A DNA stretch of 64,000 nt from an uncultured Clostridia bacterium (GTDB lineage Bacteria > Bacillota > Clostridia > TANB77 > CAG-508). The notes below the pieces were generated by a model that ran no database searches, was not told the origin of the DNA, and saw nothing but the letters and a program-made list of their open reading frames with translations. Below, piece by piece: positions 1 through 8,525 of this stretch (its first letter is position 1; the number at the start of each line of letters is the position of its first letter). The translations under genes and the position numbers were made by a program. The stretch is taken from NCBI GenBank assembly GCA_948934525.1, contig CAQZSK010000003.1, positions 1 through 64,000 on the forward strand. Reading direction: 5' to 3'.

Positions 1-496
1 CTTTTCTATCTATAGTCACAACTCCACCATTAAAATGCATTTTATAATACTTACCATCTACTTTAATATAGTAAGTATATAGCTCACTATCTCCTTCTAA
101 TGTTACTTGTATTGTATTTGATTTTTCTTTTCCTAAGCTCATACTTTCTTTATCTAATGAAATTCCTGTTATTTCTTCTTCACTTACTGCTACTTGTTCT
201 ATGGTATACCCTTTATCTCTTAATTCTTCTACTATATCCTGCATTGTGGGCTTATCTTTTAAATTATTGTCTTGTACTTTTTCTAGTAGTTTGTCTGTAT
301 AAATTAGGTTTGCTTGTTCTTCTATCTTCGCTAATTCTGTATTTAATTTGGCATTTTGTGCTTGTTTAAATACACTATTATCTCCCATTATATAAGTAAT
401 TGTTATTCCTGCTAAAATTAGAAGTACTACTATGGTTACATCCAAAGCAACCATTGTAATACCTCTACTACTTTTGCTATATAACCTTCTATTCAC
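1..496 (-). CDS. Pilin-like N-terminal helix protein (3' end beyond window)
   Basis: The frame is open from a GTG at 496 to the window edge, so the C-terminus is missing; about 165 codons are visible. It starts with a short basic leader (NRRLYSKSSRG) followed by ITMVALDVTIVVLLILAG, the form of a type IV prepilin leader and helix (basic leader, Gly, hydrophobic helix). The usual Glu at mature position 5 is absent (Ala instead). A charged helix and a beta-rich stretch follow, ending in a VDGKYYKMHFNGG-type segment. The helix and the following GDNSVF are nearly the same as in the proteins at 5298-7577 and 12010-13608. An in-frame TAG lies four codons before the GTG, which limits the start. The overlapping ATG at 498 hits a stop at once. 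No strong ribosome site is visible. Likely an exported, membrane-anchored pseudopilin-like protein; the function of its distal part is unknown. Confidence 0.7.
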   Translation of the reverse strand, partial: MNRRLYSKSSRGITMVALDVTIVVLLILAGITITYIMGDNSVFKQAQNAKLNTELAKIEEQANLIYTDKLLEKVQDNNLKDKPTMQDIVEELRDKGYTIEQVAVSEEEITGISLDKESMSLGKEKSNTIQVTLEGDSELYTYYIKVDGKYYKMHFNGGVVTIDRK

Positions 497-527
497 ATTT
501 CTATACTAGTTTATTGCAATTAAATTT

Positions 528-725
528 TTATTTACCTATCACAAAATAGAACATTAAGGCACCAATCATTGCAATGATAAAGCCTAGCATTTTTAATCCT
601 AAACTTCCCTCATTTTGGTCTCCAAAACTAAATATCTTTTTCGTAATTACTCTTGCATCAAAAATACAAACTACTCCAATAGCTACTAGAATAATTGCCA
701 CTATTCTTAATATGATTTGTCCCAT
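528..725 (-). CDS. Small two-helix membrane protein
   Basis: A 65-residue protein with two predicted membrane segments (about residues 5-24 and 45-63) joined by a short polar loop containing KKIFSFGDQNEGS. An AGGAG ribosome site lies nine bases before the ATG. It sits between the aldose epimerase gene and the pilin-like gene, all on the same strand. I do not recognise a family. The clear ribosome site and hydrophobic pattern support a real gene, but no function can be given. Confidence 0.68.
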   Translation of the reverse strand: MGQIILRIVAIILVAIGVVCIFDARVITKKIFSFGDQNEGSLGLKMLGFIIAMIGALMFYFVIGK

Positions 726-772
726 AATTTTTGCTCCTTTTATATTTATGCTATTTTCTCTTTACTAAAGGT

Positions 773-828
773 GTGTCACTAAAACTGACACTTTTGTCAG
801 TTTTAAGGAACGTCCCCAAACTGACACT
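773..828. repeat. REP-like intergenic palindrome, copy 1
   Basis: Contains TGTCAGTTT (795-803) and its inverse AAACTGACA (818-826) around a CGTCCCC core, plus a second AAACTGACA at 782-790 that can form a tight hairpin with 795-803. The same 31-32 nt unit recurs at 8937, 17280, 17352 and 26547, always between genes. Here it lies directly after the stop codon of the epimerase gene and may also act as a 3' end hairpin. Confidence 0.65.
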
Positions 829-1697
829 CACTGAAATGTTACTGTATATTTACACTCAAATGAATCATTTGGTTTTAGTGAAATAAAGTCTCGTTTCTGT
901 GTAAACACTCCTGAACTTTTTACTGTATCTGCTGTTGAAAACCAAGGCTCAATACAGATAAAAGGTGCATTTGGTTTTGACCAAATTGCTAAATAAGGAA
1001 AATCTGTAAAGTCCATAGTAAGTATAGTTTCTTCCGTTATTCTCTTCTTTAAACTAATTTTATTTGAAGTAATTCCCTTCATAATTAAAGCATCATTATC
1101 AAAAGTATGTGAATCAATGGGAATAATCTTTTTGCTTTCCATTGGATTTTTGGCATATTCTGTTCCAATTAATCCGTCTATTAAATATAGAAAATGAATT
1201 TTTTCCTCTTCTTGCTCAAACTCCAAGTAATAATGTCCTTTTCTTAATTCTTCTTGATCTATTTTAAAGGCAGGATGCCCGCCAATACCAAATGGTAAAT
1301 TGATTAATCCTGTATTTACTACTTTATAAATAGTAGTTAATTTATTTCCTTCTGTGCGATACGTATTATATAATTCAAATTCATAAGGATATCTAGCCAA
1401 TGTATATTTATTGCTTTTTAAAACATAGGAATGAAAGTTATCCAATTTTGTAATTGGTTCAAACTCTAAGTCTCTAGCAAATCCATGTTGTGGTAATTCA
1501 TAAGTTCTTCCACCAATTAAAGTTTGATTTTTCTTTAACTTTCCTACAATTGGAAACAATACTGGTGAATGTCTTTTCCAATAAATTTTGCCATTTTCAT
1601 CTATACAGCTTTCGCCTTGATGTATTTTTTCTTCACCATTTATCTTAAAACTAATTAATTCTCCACCCTTATTTGTTGTAAGCATTTGTGTCTCCAT
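828..1697 (-). CDS. Aldose 1-epimerase family protein (LacX/YeaD-like)
   Basis: A 289-residue protein of the galactose mutarotase-like superfamily, which interconverts anomers of free or phosphorylated sugars in the cytoplasm. Landmarks are PQHGFARD (His71), GIGGHPAF (His141) and CIEPWF (Glu250), the residues that in this family bind the sugar and act as acid and base. Length and motif order fit the LacX-like branch better than classical GalM (about 340 residues). A GGAG ribosome site precedes the ATG; ATG codon 5 is a less likely start. No sugar operon is visible nearby, so the substrate is unknown. Confidence 0.9.
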   Translation of the reverse strand: METQMLTTNKGGELISFKINGEEKIHQGESCIDENGKIYWKRHSPVLFPIVGKLKKNQTLIGGRTYELPQHGFARDLEFEPITKLDNFHSYVLKSNKYTLARYPYEFELYNTYRTEGNKLTTIYKVVNTGLINLPFGIGGHPAFKIDQEELRKGHYYLEFEQEEEKIHFLYLIDGLIGTEYAKNPMESKKIIPIDSHTFDNDALIMKGITSNKISLKKRITEETILTMDFTDFPYLAIWSKPNAPFICIEPWFSTADTVKSSGVFTQKRDFISLKPNDSFECKYTVTFQ

Positions 1698-1759
1698 TGA
1701 CTCTTCTCCTTTCTTCCTTCTATATCATATTGTGTTTTTATGTAAATGTCAAGTTATTT

Positions 1760-3829
1760 TTATAAAGCTACATTCTGTTTTAATCTATTATTTACTAGTT
1801 TTCTAAGTTTTGCATTCTTCTCTGTCTGTAAGCCTCTATCTTCTGCTTCTATTTTTAGAGCCACACTTTGAACAGATTTTAACATTGGCATATCTATAAA
1901 CAAGTTAGCAATTTTAAATTCAGGAAGTCCATGTTGTTTTGTTCCAAAAAACTCTCCTGTTCCTCTAAGTTCTAAGTCTTTTTCTGCAATTACAAATCCA
2001 TCATTAGTTTCTTGCATAGTTTTCATTCTTTCTCTACCTACTTGTGAGCAATGGCTATCATATTTTAGAATACAGTAAGATTGATATTCTCCTCTACCTA
2101 CTCTTCCTCTTAATTGGTGAAGTTGTGCTAAGCCAAATCTCTCTGAGTTTTCGACTACCATAACACTTGCATTTGGAACATTTACACCTACTTCAATAAC
2201 AGTAGTAGACACTAGTATATCAATCTCTCCATTCTTAAACTTCTCCATTACTTCATCTTTTTCTTTTGGTTTCATTTTTCCATAAACACAATCCACTTTA
2301 TACTTTGGAAAAATTTCTTTTTGATATTTTTCTGTCCACTCCTTTACTGCTTTTAAATCTGCTTTTTGCTCATCAATATCTGTCTCTTCCTTTTCTTCTA
2401 CTAATGGGCAAACTACATAAATTTGTCTTCCTTCATCAATATTTTTGCAAATAAAGTTATTCACTCTTTCTTCCATTCTTTTGCTAACTGCAAAAGTCTC
2501 TATTTTCTTTCTATTTGGTGGAAGTTCATCAATAATGGATATATCTAAATCTCCATACAAAATTAAAGCTAGGGTTCTTGGAATTGGTGTTGCTGTCATA
2601 ACTAATACATCTGGATTAGCTCCTTTGTCAGATATAGCTGCTCTTTGACGTACTCCAAAGCGATGTTGTTCATCAGTTACCACCAACCCTAATTTGTTAA
2701 AAATAACCTTATCTGTAATTAATGCATGTGTTCCTATTAATATTTGAATTGTTCCATCTGCTAATTGTTCTAATATTTCTTCTCTTTCCTTCTTTTTAGT
2801 TGCTCCTAGTAGCAAGCTACAGCGAATTCCCATGGGTTCTAATATTTTTTTAAATTCTTCTAAATGCTGAGTTGCAAGTATTGCAGTTGGTGCCATAATT
2901 GCTGCTTGGTATCCCGATTTAACTGCCTTATATGCTGCAATCATTGCTACAACAGTTTTACCAGACCCCACATCTCCTTGTAATAAACGATTCATTACTT
3001 TTGGAGATTCCATATCATTATCAATTTCTTCTAGTACCCTTAATTGTGCTTTTGTTAACTTAAAAGGTAATTGATTAATAACATCTGACATTTTAGCATC
3101 TTTACTATAGCAAATTCCCTCTTCTGTTTCTGCTTGCCCTTTTAGTTCTAATAAAGCCAACTGTAAGCTTAATAGTTCTTCAAATACCAATCTCTTTCTT
3201 GCTTGTAAGTGCTCTTCTGTCGAGATTGGGAAATGAATCTTTTGTAAGCTTTCCTCTAATCCTTCTAAGTTATATTCTGAAAGTAAGTATTCTGGTAACG
3301 TTTCCTCTATTTTGCTATTCACCATTTTCAAGCTATTTTCTACTGCTTGTCTAATAGCTGTTTGTGATAATTTATAGGTTGAAGGATATACTGGCATAAT
3401 TTTTCCTGTGTTTTTGTTTTTTCCTATCTCATCATAAACAGGACTTCTCATTTCTATTTGCGTAAATTTTTTCTCTATCTTTCCAAAAAAGTGATAAATT
3501 TGGCCCCTTTTGATCTGCTGTTTCACATAAGTTTGATTAAACCAGGTAATTGTGCACTTACCAGTGTCATCTTCTACTGTTGCTTTAAGAACAGTCATAT
3601 TTTTACGTACTCGATTTAGGATGACTTCTGAAACTACCATGGCTTCAATAGTAGCCTCTTCTCCATCTACTAGCTCTTCTATTTTTTTCACCTTGCTTCT
3701 ATCTTCGTATTCACGTGGAAAATAGGTTATTAAATCTTCTAATGTATAAATTCCTAGATTATTAAATAGAGCGGCACGATTTGGGCCTACTCCTTTTATA
3801 TATTGTACATTTTGTGTTAAATCTATCAT
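1760..3829 (-). CDS. recG: ATP-dependent DNA helicase RecG
   Basis: RecG remodels stalled replication forks and Holliday junctions. The N-terminal wedge/OB region begins with YIKGVGPNRAALFNNLGI. The superfamily 2 helicase core has Walker A GDVGSGKT (about residues 285-292), the DEQH box in VVTDEQHRFGVRQR, TATPIPRTLAL, and the C-terminal QLRGRVGRG and ELRGTGEFFGTKQHG motifs. The frame stays open upstream to a start at 3919, adding 30 residues rich in Lys, Cys and Phe that are not RecG-like. I chose ATG 3829 (MIDLTQN) because the known family begins there and an AAGG-type site precedes it. That gives 689 residues, normal for the family. Divergent from asd. Confidence 0.97.
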   Translation of the reverse strand: MIDLTQNVQYIKGVGPNRAALFNNLGIYTLEDLITYFPREYEDRSKVKKIEELVDGEEATIEAMVVSEVILNRVRKNMTVLKATVEDDTGKCTITWFNQTYVKQQIKRGQIYHFFGKIEKKFTQIEMRSPVYDEIGKNKNTGKIMPVYPSTYKLSQTAIRQAVENSLKMVNSKIEETLPEYLLSEYNLEGLEESLQKIHFPISTEEHLQARKRLVFEELLSLQLALLELKGQAETEEGICYSKDAKMSDVINQLPFKLTKAQLRVLEEIDNDMESPKVMNRLLQGDVGSGKTVVAMIAAYKAVKSGYQAAIMAPTAILATQHLEEFKKILEPMGIRCSLLLGATKKKEREEILEQLADGTIQILIGTHALITDKVIFNKLGLVVTDEQHRFGVRQRAAISDKGANPDVLVMTATPIPRTLALILYGDLDISIIDELPPNRKKIETFAVSKRMEERVNNFICKNIDEGRQIYVVCPLVEEKEETDIDEQKADLKAVKEWTEKYQKEIFPKYKVDCVYGKMKPKEKDEVMEKFKNGEIDILVSTTVIEVGVNVPNASVMVVENSERFGLAQLHQLRGRVGRGEYQSYCILKYDSHCSQVGRERMKTMQETNDGFVIAEKDLELRGTGEFFGTKQHGLPEFKIANLFIDMPMLKSVQSVALKIEAEDRGLQTEKNAKLRKLVNNRLKQNVAL

Positions 3830-3959
3830 ACTTTTTACCTTTTTTACAAAACATTTTTTCTTCTTTATTATATAGCAATTTTCAAAAAAGACGCAAGTAG
3901 TTTTTTGGAATATAGACAAACTTTTTTCTCATATAATAAAAATTGAGAGGTATAAAGTT

Positions 3960-4961
3960 ATGATGAAAAAAAATAAATTAGCTGTTGTTGGTGCTACTGG
4001 ACTTGTTGGTCAAACTATTTTAAAAGTTTTAGAAGAAAAAAGGTTGCCTATTGAAGAATATGTTTTCTTCGCATCTAGTAAATCTGCAGGAAAAAAAATC
4101 AAATTTCTAGAAAAAGAATATACCATTCAGGAACTGACAACACATTCTCTTGATACATCCTTTTCCTATGCTATTTTTTCTGCTGGAAGTGAAACTGCCA
4201 AAAGTTTTGCTCCCATTGCTGTCTCAAATAACTGTATTGTTATTGACAACAGTAGTGCATTTCGAATGGATGAAAGTGTTCCCTTAATTGTTCCAGAAGT
4301 GAATTCAGAGGAAATTAAAAATCACTCTGGGATTATTGCTAACCCTAATTGTTCTACTATTCAAGCGGTTGTTGCCTTAAAACCATTAGATGACAAATAT
4401 CATATTAAAAGGATTATTTATAGTACTTATCAGGCTGTTTCAGGTGCTGGATATAAAGGTGTATTGGATTTAGAAAATGGTATCAGTCATAATCCTTCTA
4501 CTAAATATAAACTCCAAAAATTTCCTCATCCTATTTTTAATAATTGTTTACCACATATTGATACTTTCTTAGAAAATGGTTACACAAAAGAGGAAGAAAA
4601 AATGATAAATGAAACTCGTAAAATCCTAAATAAACCACACCTTCCTATTACAGCTACTACGGTAAGAGTTCCAGTTTTGAATAGCCATAGTGAATCTATC
4701 AATGTAGAATTTGAAAAAGAATTTGATTTACTTGAATTAAAAGAAACTCTTCAAAAATCCTCTGGGATAATTATCAAAGATGATACTTCTTCTGGAGTTT
4801 ATCCAACTACCCTAGATTCTAATGGCAAAGATGAAGTTTTTATTGGTAGAATTCGTAGAGATTTTAGTGTTAATTCTGGAATAAATTTCTGGGTAGTTGC
4901 TGATAATTTAAGAAAAGGAGCTGCCAGTAATGCAGTGCAGATCTTAGAAAAATTAATGTAA
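3960..4961 (+). CDS. asd: Aspartate-semialdehyde dehydrogenase
   Basis: Makes L-aspartate 4-semialdehyde from aspartyl phosphate with NADPH, the branch point to lysine/diaminopimelate, threonine and methionine. The 333-residue protein shows the nucleotide-binding start VVGATGLVGQT, the catalytic Cys131 in NPNCSTIQ, and the acyl-binding/dimer region with SGAGYKG and PVLNSHSESI. A GAGAGG ribosome site lies eight bases before the first of two adjacent ATGs. It stands alone, divergent from recG, and ends in its own terminator, with no other amino-acid genes nearby. Confidence 0.95.
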   Translation: MMKKNKLAVVGATGLVGQTILKVLEEKRLPIEEYVFFASSKSAGKKIKFLEKEYTIQELTTHSLDTSFSYAIFSAGSETAKSFAPIAVSNNCIVIDNSSAFRMDESVPLIVPEVNSEEIKNHSGIIANPNCSTIQAVVALKPLDDKYHIKRIIYSTYQAVSGAGYKGVLDLENGISHNPSTKYKLQKFPHPIFNNCLPHIDTFLENGYTKEEEKMINETRKILNKPHLPITATTVRVPVLNSHSESINVEFEKEFDLLELKETLQKSSGIIIKDDTSSGVYPTTLDSNGKDEVFIGRIRRDFSVNSGINFWVVADNLRKGAASNAVQILEKLM

Positions 4962-4963
4962 TT

Positions 4964-4990
4964 AAGGAGATTCTAATGAATCTCCTTTTT
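4964..4990 (+). terminator. Intrinsic terminator of asd
   Basis: AAGGAGATT (4964-4972) pairs perfectly with AATCTCCTT (4979-4987) around a six-base loop, followed by a T run. It begins three bases after the asd stop codon. Confidence 0.82.
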
Positions 4991-5016
4991 GGCATTATAA
5001 AAACACACTATATTAT

Positions 5017-5280
5017 TTATATATTTTTGTACATATATAATCTTGTTGGTAAATGCATAGCTAGTTTAGCTGTTTCTTCATTTAATAGTTGCTCTGGTCG
5101 AATATCAAATGATTTAGCAAGAACTTCAATATTTTTGCAAGTCAGATTAGTATTTCCTGTTTCTATTACGCTAATATATGCTATTTTGAATTTTGCTTTT
5201 TGTGCATATTGTTCTTGTGTCATTTTCTTCTGATATCTATACCATTTTACATTTAACCCTATTATTTCTGACAAAGTCAT
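5017..5280 (-). CDS. XRE-family HTH transcriptional regulator
   Basis: An 87-residue protein whose first 65 residues are a Cro/CI helix-turn-helix (KKMTQEQYAQKAKFKIAYIS, then VIETGNTNLTCKNIEVLAKS and the family closing turn FDIRPEQLL). There is almost nothing beyond the DNA-binding domain, so it should act as a simple dimeric repressor. An AGGAG site precedes the ATG. It lies 17 bases after the pilin-like gene at 5298-7577 and is probably co-transcribed with it, so it may control that unit. Confidence 0.85.
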   Translation of the reverse strand: MTLSEIIGLNVKWYRYQKKMTQEQYAQKAKFKIAYISVIETGNTNLTCKNIEVLAKSFDIRPEQLLNEETAKLAMHLPTRLYMYKNI

Positions 5281-5297
5281 ATCTTCTTTGCTCCTTT

Positions 5298-7577
5298 TTA
5301 TTCCCCAATATTATATTTCATAGCCCAGTATCCTGATATTTCTTGTCTATTGAATTTAAATGCTTCTGGTACTTGATAGCCCTCTGCCACTCCTGCTCTA
5401 TTTTCTCCTGTTCCTCCTGCTGTTCCTTTTATAAACCTTACGTCACTTCTTTGTTTTTGCTGATCTAACTTAAATTCATATCTTGGTATCCATGTAAAAT
5501 ATGTCTTTGTTCCATTATTTTGTGTTACGATATTTGCCCATCTTGCATTTGAATAATCATACCATCCTTCTGGCATATTGCTTCCATCATTTGTTATTTT
5601 ATCTCCTATCGTTTCATTTCCTGTCTCATCATATAACACATAATGGGTACAATCTGCATTAAACCCTGTTAAATCTGGTCTGTTTGCTTCATATATTTCT
5701 AACTGTTTAACTTCTTTAAGAAGTCCTGTTACATGGCCTCCACTTGAATTTCTTATCTCTATTAAAATAACATAATCTACTCCTGCTGTTAAATTCTCAA
5801 AAGTTACATACTCTGATGCATCAGTTGTTGTTTTATATGGTTTTGTATTCTTTTCTCCATTCTTTTTACTTAGATAATAATTATATTTCAAACCACTAGT
5901 ATTCGTTCCAGTTCCTGTTACTCCTTTCACAGTTATACTTGTACTAGAACTTATTTCTACTTCTGCATCAAATACTTCTTTTGTTAATTCTCCCAAATTG
6001 TATTTCATTGCCCAATAACCAGTTAATTCTTTCCCATTAAAAGTAAATGCCTCTGGTATTTGATACCCTTCACTATTTTGCGTTGATGTTCCCTCTATGA
6101 ATTTGACTTCACTTCTCTGTTCTGCTTGTTCTAATCTAAATTCATATCTTGGTATCCATGTGTAATAAATCTCTCCATCATTGTTTCTAGTTACTATATT
6201 AGCCCATTCTGCCTCATCATAGTTATACCATCCTTTTGGTATTGGTTCACTTATTGGTACAATACTTTGTTCATTTCCATTCTCATCATATAATACATAA
6301 AATGTTGTATCTGGATTAAAACCTTTAGTATCTGGTGGATTTACTATAGATGATGCATATACTCTTGTATAACTTGCTACCATTTCCCCCTTACTATTTA
6401 AGCCCGTAATATTAATAACATTATCTCCTGAACGCATATTTTCTAATTTAAAAGTTGTTGTACTATTTACCGTAGTTGCTTCTTTCTCTTTTTTACTATT
6501 TAAATTAACAACATACTTTACAATAGACTCTCCATTTCTTACTTGTATATTACTAATGGTAATTACTCCTTTGGTTACTTTCATATCATAGTAAATTTTA
6601 GATTGCTCTGGTGCCTCTCCTAAATTATATTTCATTGCCCAGTATCCTGCTAGCTGCGTTTTACTTCCTTCTTCTCCAAATTCAAATGCTTCTGGCACTT
6701 GATACCCCTGTTTTTGTAATTCGCTCCATGGTGTTACCTCTTCAGTATATGGGTCTTTATAATTATTATTGATATCTATTAATTTTACATCTGCCCTTTG
6801 GCTACTTTGATTTAGTTTAAAACAATATCTGGGGATCCATGTATAATAACATTCTACTCCTTTAATTTCTATTACTACATTTGCCCATTTTCCATTATTA
6901 TAGTCATACCAATCTTCATCTGCTTTTGCAAATATCCAATTTCCTGGCTCCATTACTCCTTGCTCATTTTCATTCGCATACCTAGTATAGTTTTTATCAA
7001 ATCCCATATCTAACTTTGGGGTACAAAGATATACTCCATTTACATATTCATAATCTCCCTTTATATTATTTATTCCTGATGGTCTTTTTAACTCTAACAC
7101 GGGTATCCCTATTTCTAAACACCACTTAGCTTCTCTTTCTCCATTTTTATTATGGTCATCCAAAACATAACATAACTCTCCATGATACACTACTGTATAA
7201 CGTTTATCTTGGTCTTCTAAATTATTTATTATCTCACTGATTTGAGTATTAACATCTTCTGGTTTAATATCTACATCTGCTTCTATTTCTATTAATTCTA
7301 ATAAAGTATCTCCTGCATTAATGCCTTGTACATTTGTATTCATTGTTGATGCTATTTTCCAAGTAGTATAGGTATCAGTTTGTTCTCTATATGTTGACCA
7401 TCTTGCTTTGAATTTTGCTTCATTGGCTTTATTGAAAATACTATTATCACCCATTACATATGTAATAGTAATTCCTGCTAAAATCAAAAGCACAACAATT
7501 GTCACAACAAGCGCTACTAGAGTGATACCAGAGTTATACTTTCCTGTATTCTTTTGTTTTTTTATTTCTATCTTCAT
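5298..7577 (-). CDS. Pilin-like anchored surface protein with three WIPRY/GYWAMKYN modules
   Basis: 759 residues. A basic leader ends in YNSG and is followed by ITLVALVVTIVVLLILAG, a prepilin-peptidase-type leader with Ala at mature position 5 instead of Glu. The rest is far longer than a pilin and contains three copies of one module. Each copy has a VLYDE.GNE-like start, GWY.Y..A.WANIV, a YTWIPRYEF core, QRS.V.FI and an end GYWAMKYN(L/I)GE (about residues 318-328, 532-542 and 749-759). The protein ends exactly at the third module end. Segments resembling Ig/fibronectin folds lie between modules. A GGAG site precedes the ATG. Probably a surface-exposed adhesin or cell-wall protein held by its N-terminal helix; the module has no function I can name. 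Confidence 0.8.
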   Translation of the reverse strand: MKIEIKKQKNTGKYNSGITLVALVVTIVVLLILAGITITYVMGDNSIFNKANEAKFKARWSTYREQTDTYTTWKIASTMNTNVQGINAGDTLLELIEIEADVDIKPEDVNTQISEIINNLEDQDKRYTVVYHGELCYVLDDHNKNGEREAKWCLEIGIPVLELKRPSGINNIKGDYEYVNGVYLCTPKLDMGFDKNYTRYANENEQGVMEPGNWIFAKADEDWYDYNNGKWANVVIEIKGVECYYTWIPRYCFKLNQSSQRADVKLIDINNNYKDPYTEEVTPWSELQKQGYQVPEAFEFGEEGSKTQLAGYWAMKYNLGEAPEQSKIYYDMKVTKGVITISNIQVRNGESIVKYVVNLNSKKEKEATTVNSTTTFKLENMRSGDNVINITGLNSKGEMVASYTRVYASSIVNPPDTKGFNPDTTFYVLYDENGNEQSIVPISEPIPKGWYNYDEAEWANIVTRNNDGEIYYTWIPRYEFRLEQAEQRSEVKFIEGTSTQNSEGYQIPEAFTFNGKELTGYWAMKYNLGELTKEVFDAEVEISSSTSITVKGVTGTGTNTSGLKYNYYLSKKNGEKNTKPYKTTTDASEYVTFENLTAGVDYVILIEIRNSSGGHVTGLLKEVKQLEIYEANRPDLTGFNADCTHYVLYDETGNETIGDKITNDGSNMPEGWYDYSNARWANIVTQNNGTKTYFTWIPRYEFKLDQQKQRSDVRFIKGTAGGTGENRAGVAEGYQVPEAFKFNRQEISGYWAMKYNIGE

Positions 7578-7629
7578 ATTTTACTCTCCATCTTTTCTTC
7601 GTCTTGCATTTTTGCTTCGAACAGTCGAC

Positions 7630-8328
7630 CTAAAGTCCGGCACCCACTACTGCGACTCCACGACCACAGATGTAGTGGCCAGTCCAGATATAGCCGTTAA
7701 AGGAGAATACTCCACTGCCGCCACGTGCGAAAGCACTATTAGTATCATAGAACCATGTATTACTAGTGTCATGCCAGCCCGCGCAGCCTTTGTTTGTAGT
7801 CGTATCCGTTCCGAGTGCATCTCCTACTTTTGCGGACGCATTAGTAGATTCGTACAAGTCATAGTATCTGGCATTCTTTTTTACTGTACTTGCAAGCCTT
7901 ACTCCTGCTGTCCACTCCATTCTAGTTCCCATATATACTCCAGTTACGTTTCCAGTTGACGTCTTCTCTGTTACCTCAGATAATTTCTTTGGATTTCCAA
8001 ATCCTGATGCTGATAAAATTGCTACAGCACCATATTCTGTTGTTCTCATCATATGAACATCTATATTATTACTTCCTGAACTTGCTGTTAAATCTGTTCC
8101 TAATGTTTCTGTTAACCCCATCGTATTTCCTTCTGTCTCCATTTTTCTGATCTCTTCCATCCATCCTATTCCGTTTTTGCTTGCAGGGTTAGCATGTGTT
8201 GTTGCATTTGCCTGTAATGCAGCCTTACTTGTATTTCCTCCTATTGCTAATATTCCTGCTGTTATTAATACTGTTGTTAACAATAATTTTTTTACATCTT
8301 TTTTTTCCCATTTTGTTTTTAATTTCAT
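7630..8328 (-). CDS. Secreted protein with GC-rich, lectin-like C-terminus
   Basis: 232 residues starting with a clear signal peptide (Lys-rich start, hydrophobic stretch about residues 14-30, likely cut near SKA-A). The mature part ends in WFYDTNSAFARGGSGVF followed by an aromatic and Gly-rich tail GRGVAVVGAGL. That pattern recalls the C-terminal RGG.(A)G.F.F segment seen in C-type-lectin/FGE-like surface domains; this is a resemblance, not a proven assignment. The last 300 bases of the gene are much richer in GC than their surroundings (35 of 60 bases in 7621-7680 by hand count). A GAGGAGG ribosome site lies before the ATG. It lies upstream of, and on the same strand as, the pilin-like gene 5298-7577. 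Confidence 0.75.
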   Translation of the reverse strand: MKLKTKWEKKDVKKLLLTTVLITAGILAIGGNTSKAALQANATTHANPASKNGIGWMEEIRKMETEGNTMGLTETLGTDLTASSGSNNIDVHMMRTTEYGAVAILSASGFGNPKKLSEVTEKTSTGNVTGVYMGTRMEWTAGVRLASTVKKNARYYDLYESTNASAKVGDALGTDTTTNKGCAGWHDTSNTWFYDTNSAFARGGSGVFSFNGYIWTGHYICGRGVAVVGAGL

Positions 8329-8377
8329 TTTTCTTTCCTCCTCTGTAATATAGTTTTATTTATATATATCTTTATAA

Positions 8378-8407
8378 ATTATATAAATACATTTATAAAA
8401 ATGTCAA
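8378..8407 (-). promoter_or_regulatory. Sigma-A promoter for the secreted-protein gene
   Basis: On the minus strand, TTGACA (8402-8407) and TATAAT (8378-8383) are separated by 18 bases, about 50 bases before the start codon at 8328. One of the direct repeats described next covers the -35 box and spacer. Confidence 0.62.
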
Positions 8408-8463
8408 TATTTTTATAATAATTATTATATTTTTTATAAAAATGTTTATATTAATAAAAATGT
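8392..8463. promoter_or_regulatory. Three direct repeats, probable operator
   Basis: TTTATAAAAATGT occurs at 8392-8404 and 8433-8445, with a one-mismatch copy (TTAATAAAAATGT) at 8451-8463. The first overlaps the minus-strand promoter. All three lie between the secreted-protein gene and the divergent XRE regulator gene, the usual place for sites of a divergently encoded repressor. Binding by that regulator is inferred. Confidence 0.45.
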
Positions 8464-8469
8464 CTTTTA

Positions 8470-8498
8470 TTTAAAGGATTTTTATAAAACTATATAAT
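8470..8498 (+). promoter_or_regulatory. Probable promoter of the XRE regulator gene
   Basis: TTTAAA (8470-8475) and TATAAT (8493-8498) are 17 bases apart, upstream of the AGGGGG ribosome site and ATG at 8526. The -35 box matches the consensus at four of six positions, and the whole area is very AT-rich. Confidence 0.45.
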
Positions 8499-8525
8499 AT
8501 ATTTATAATTTTCTTAGGGGGTATT

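Noticed and set aside
3830..3919. Longer RecG start at 3919
   Set aside because: The extra 30 residues are not RecG-like, and ATG 3829 matches the family start.
7408..7959. 183-codon plus-strand frame across the ends of two minus-strand genes
   Set aside because: It covers the 3' part of the secreted-protein gene and the 5' part of the pilin-like gene in antisense and has no ribosome site; the minus-strand genes have signal/leader sequences and good ribosome sites.
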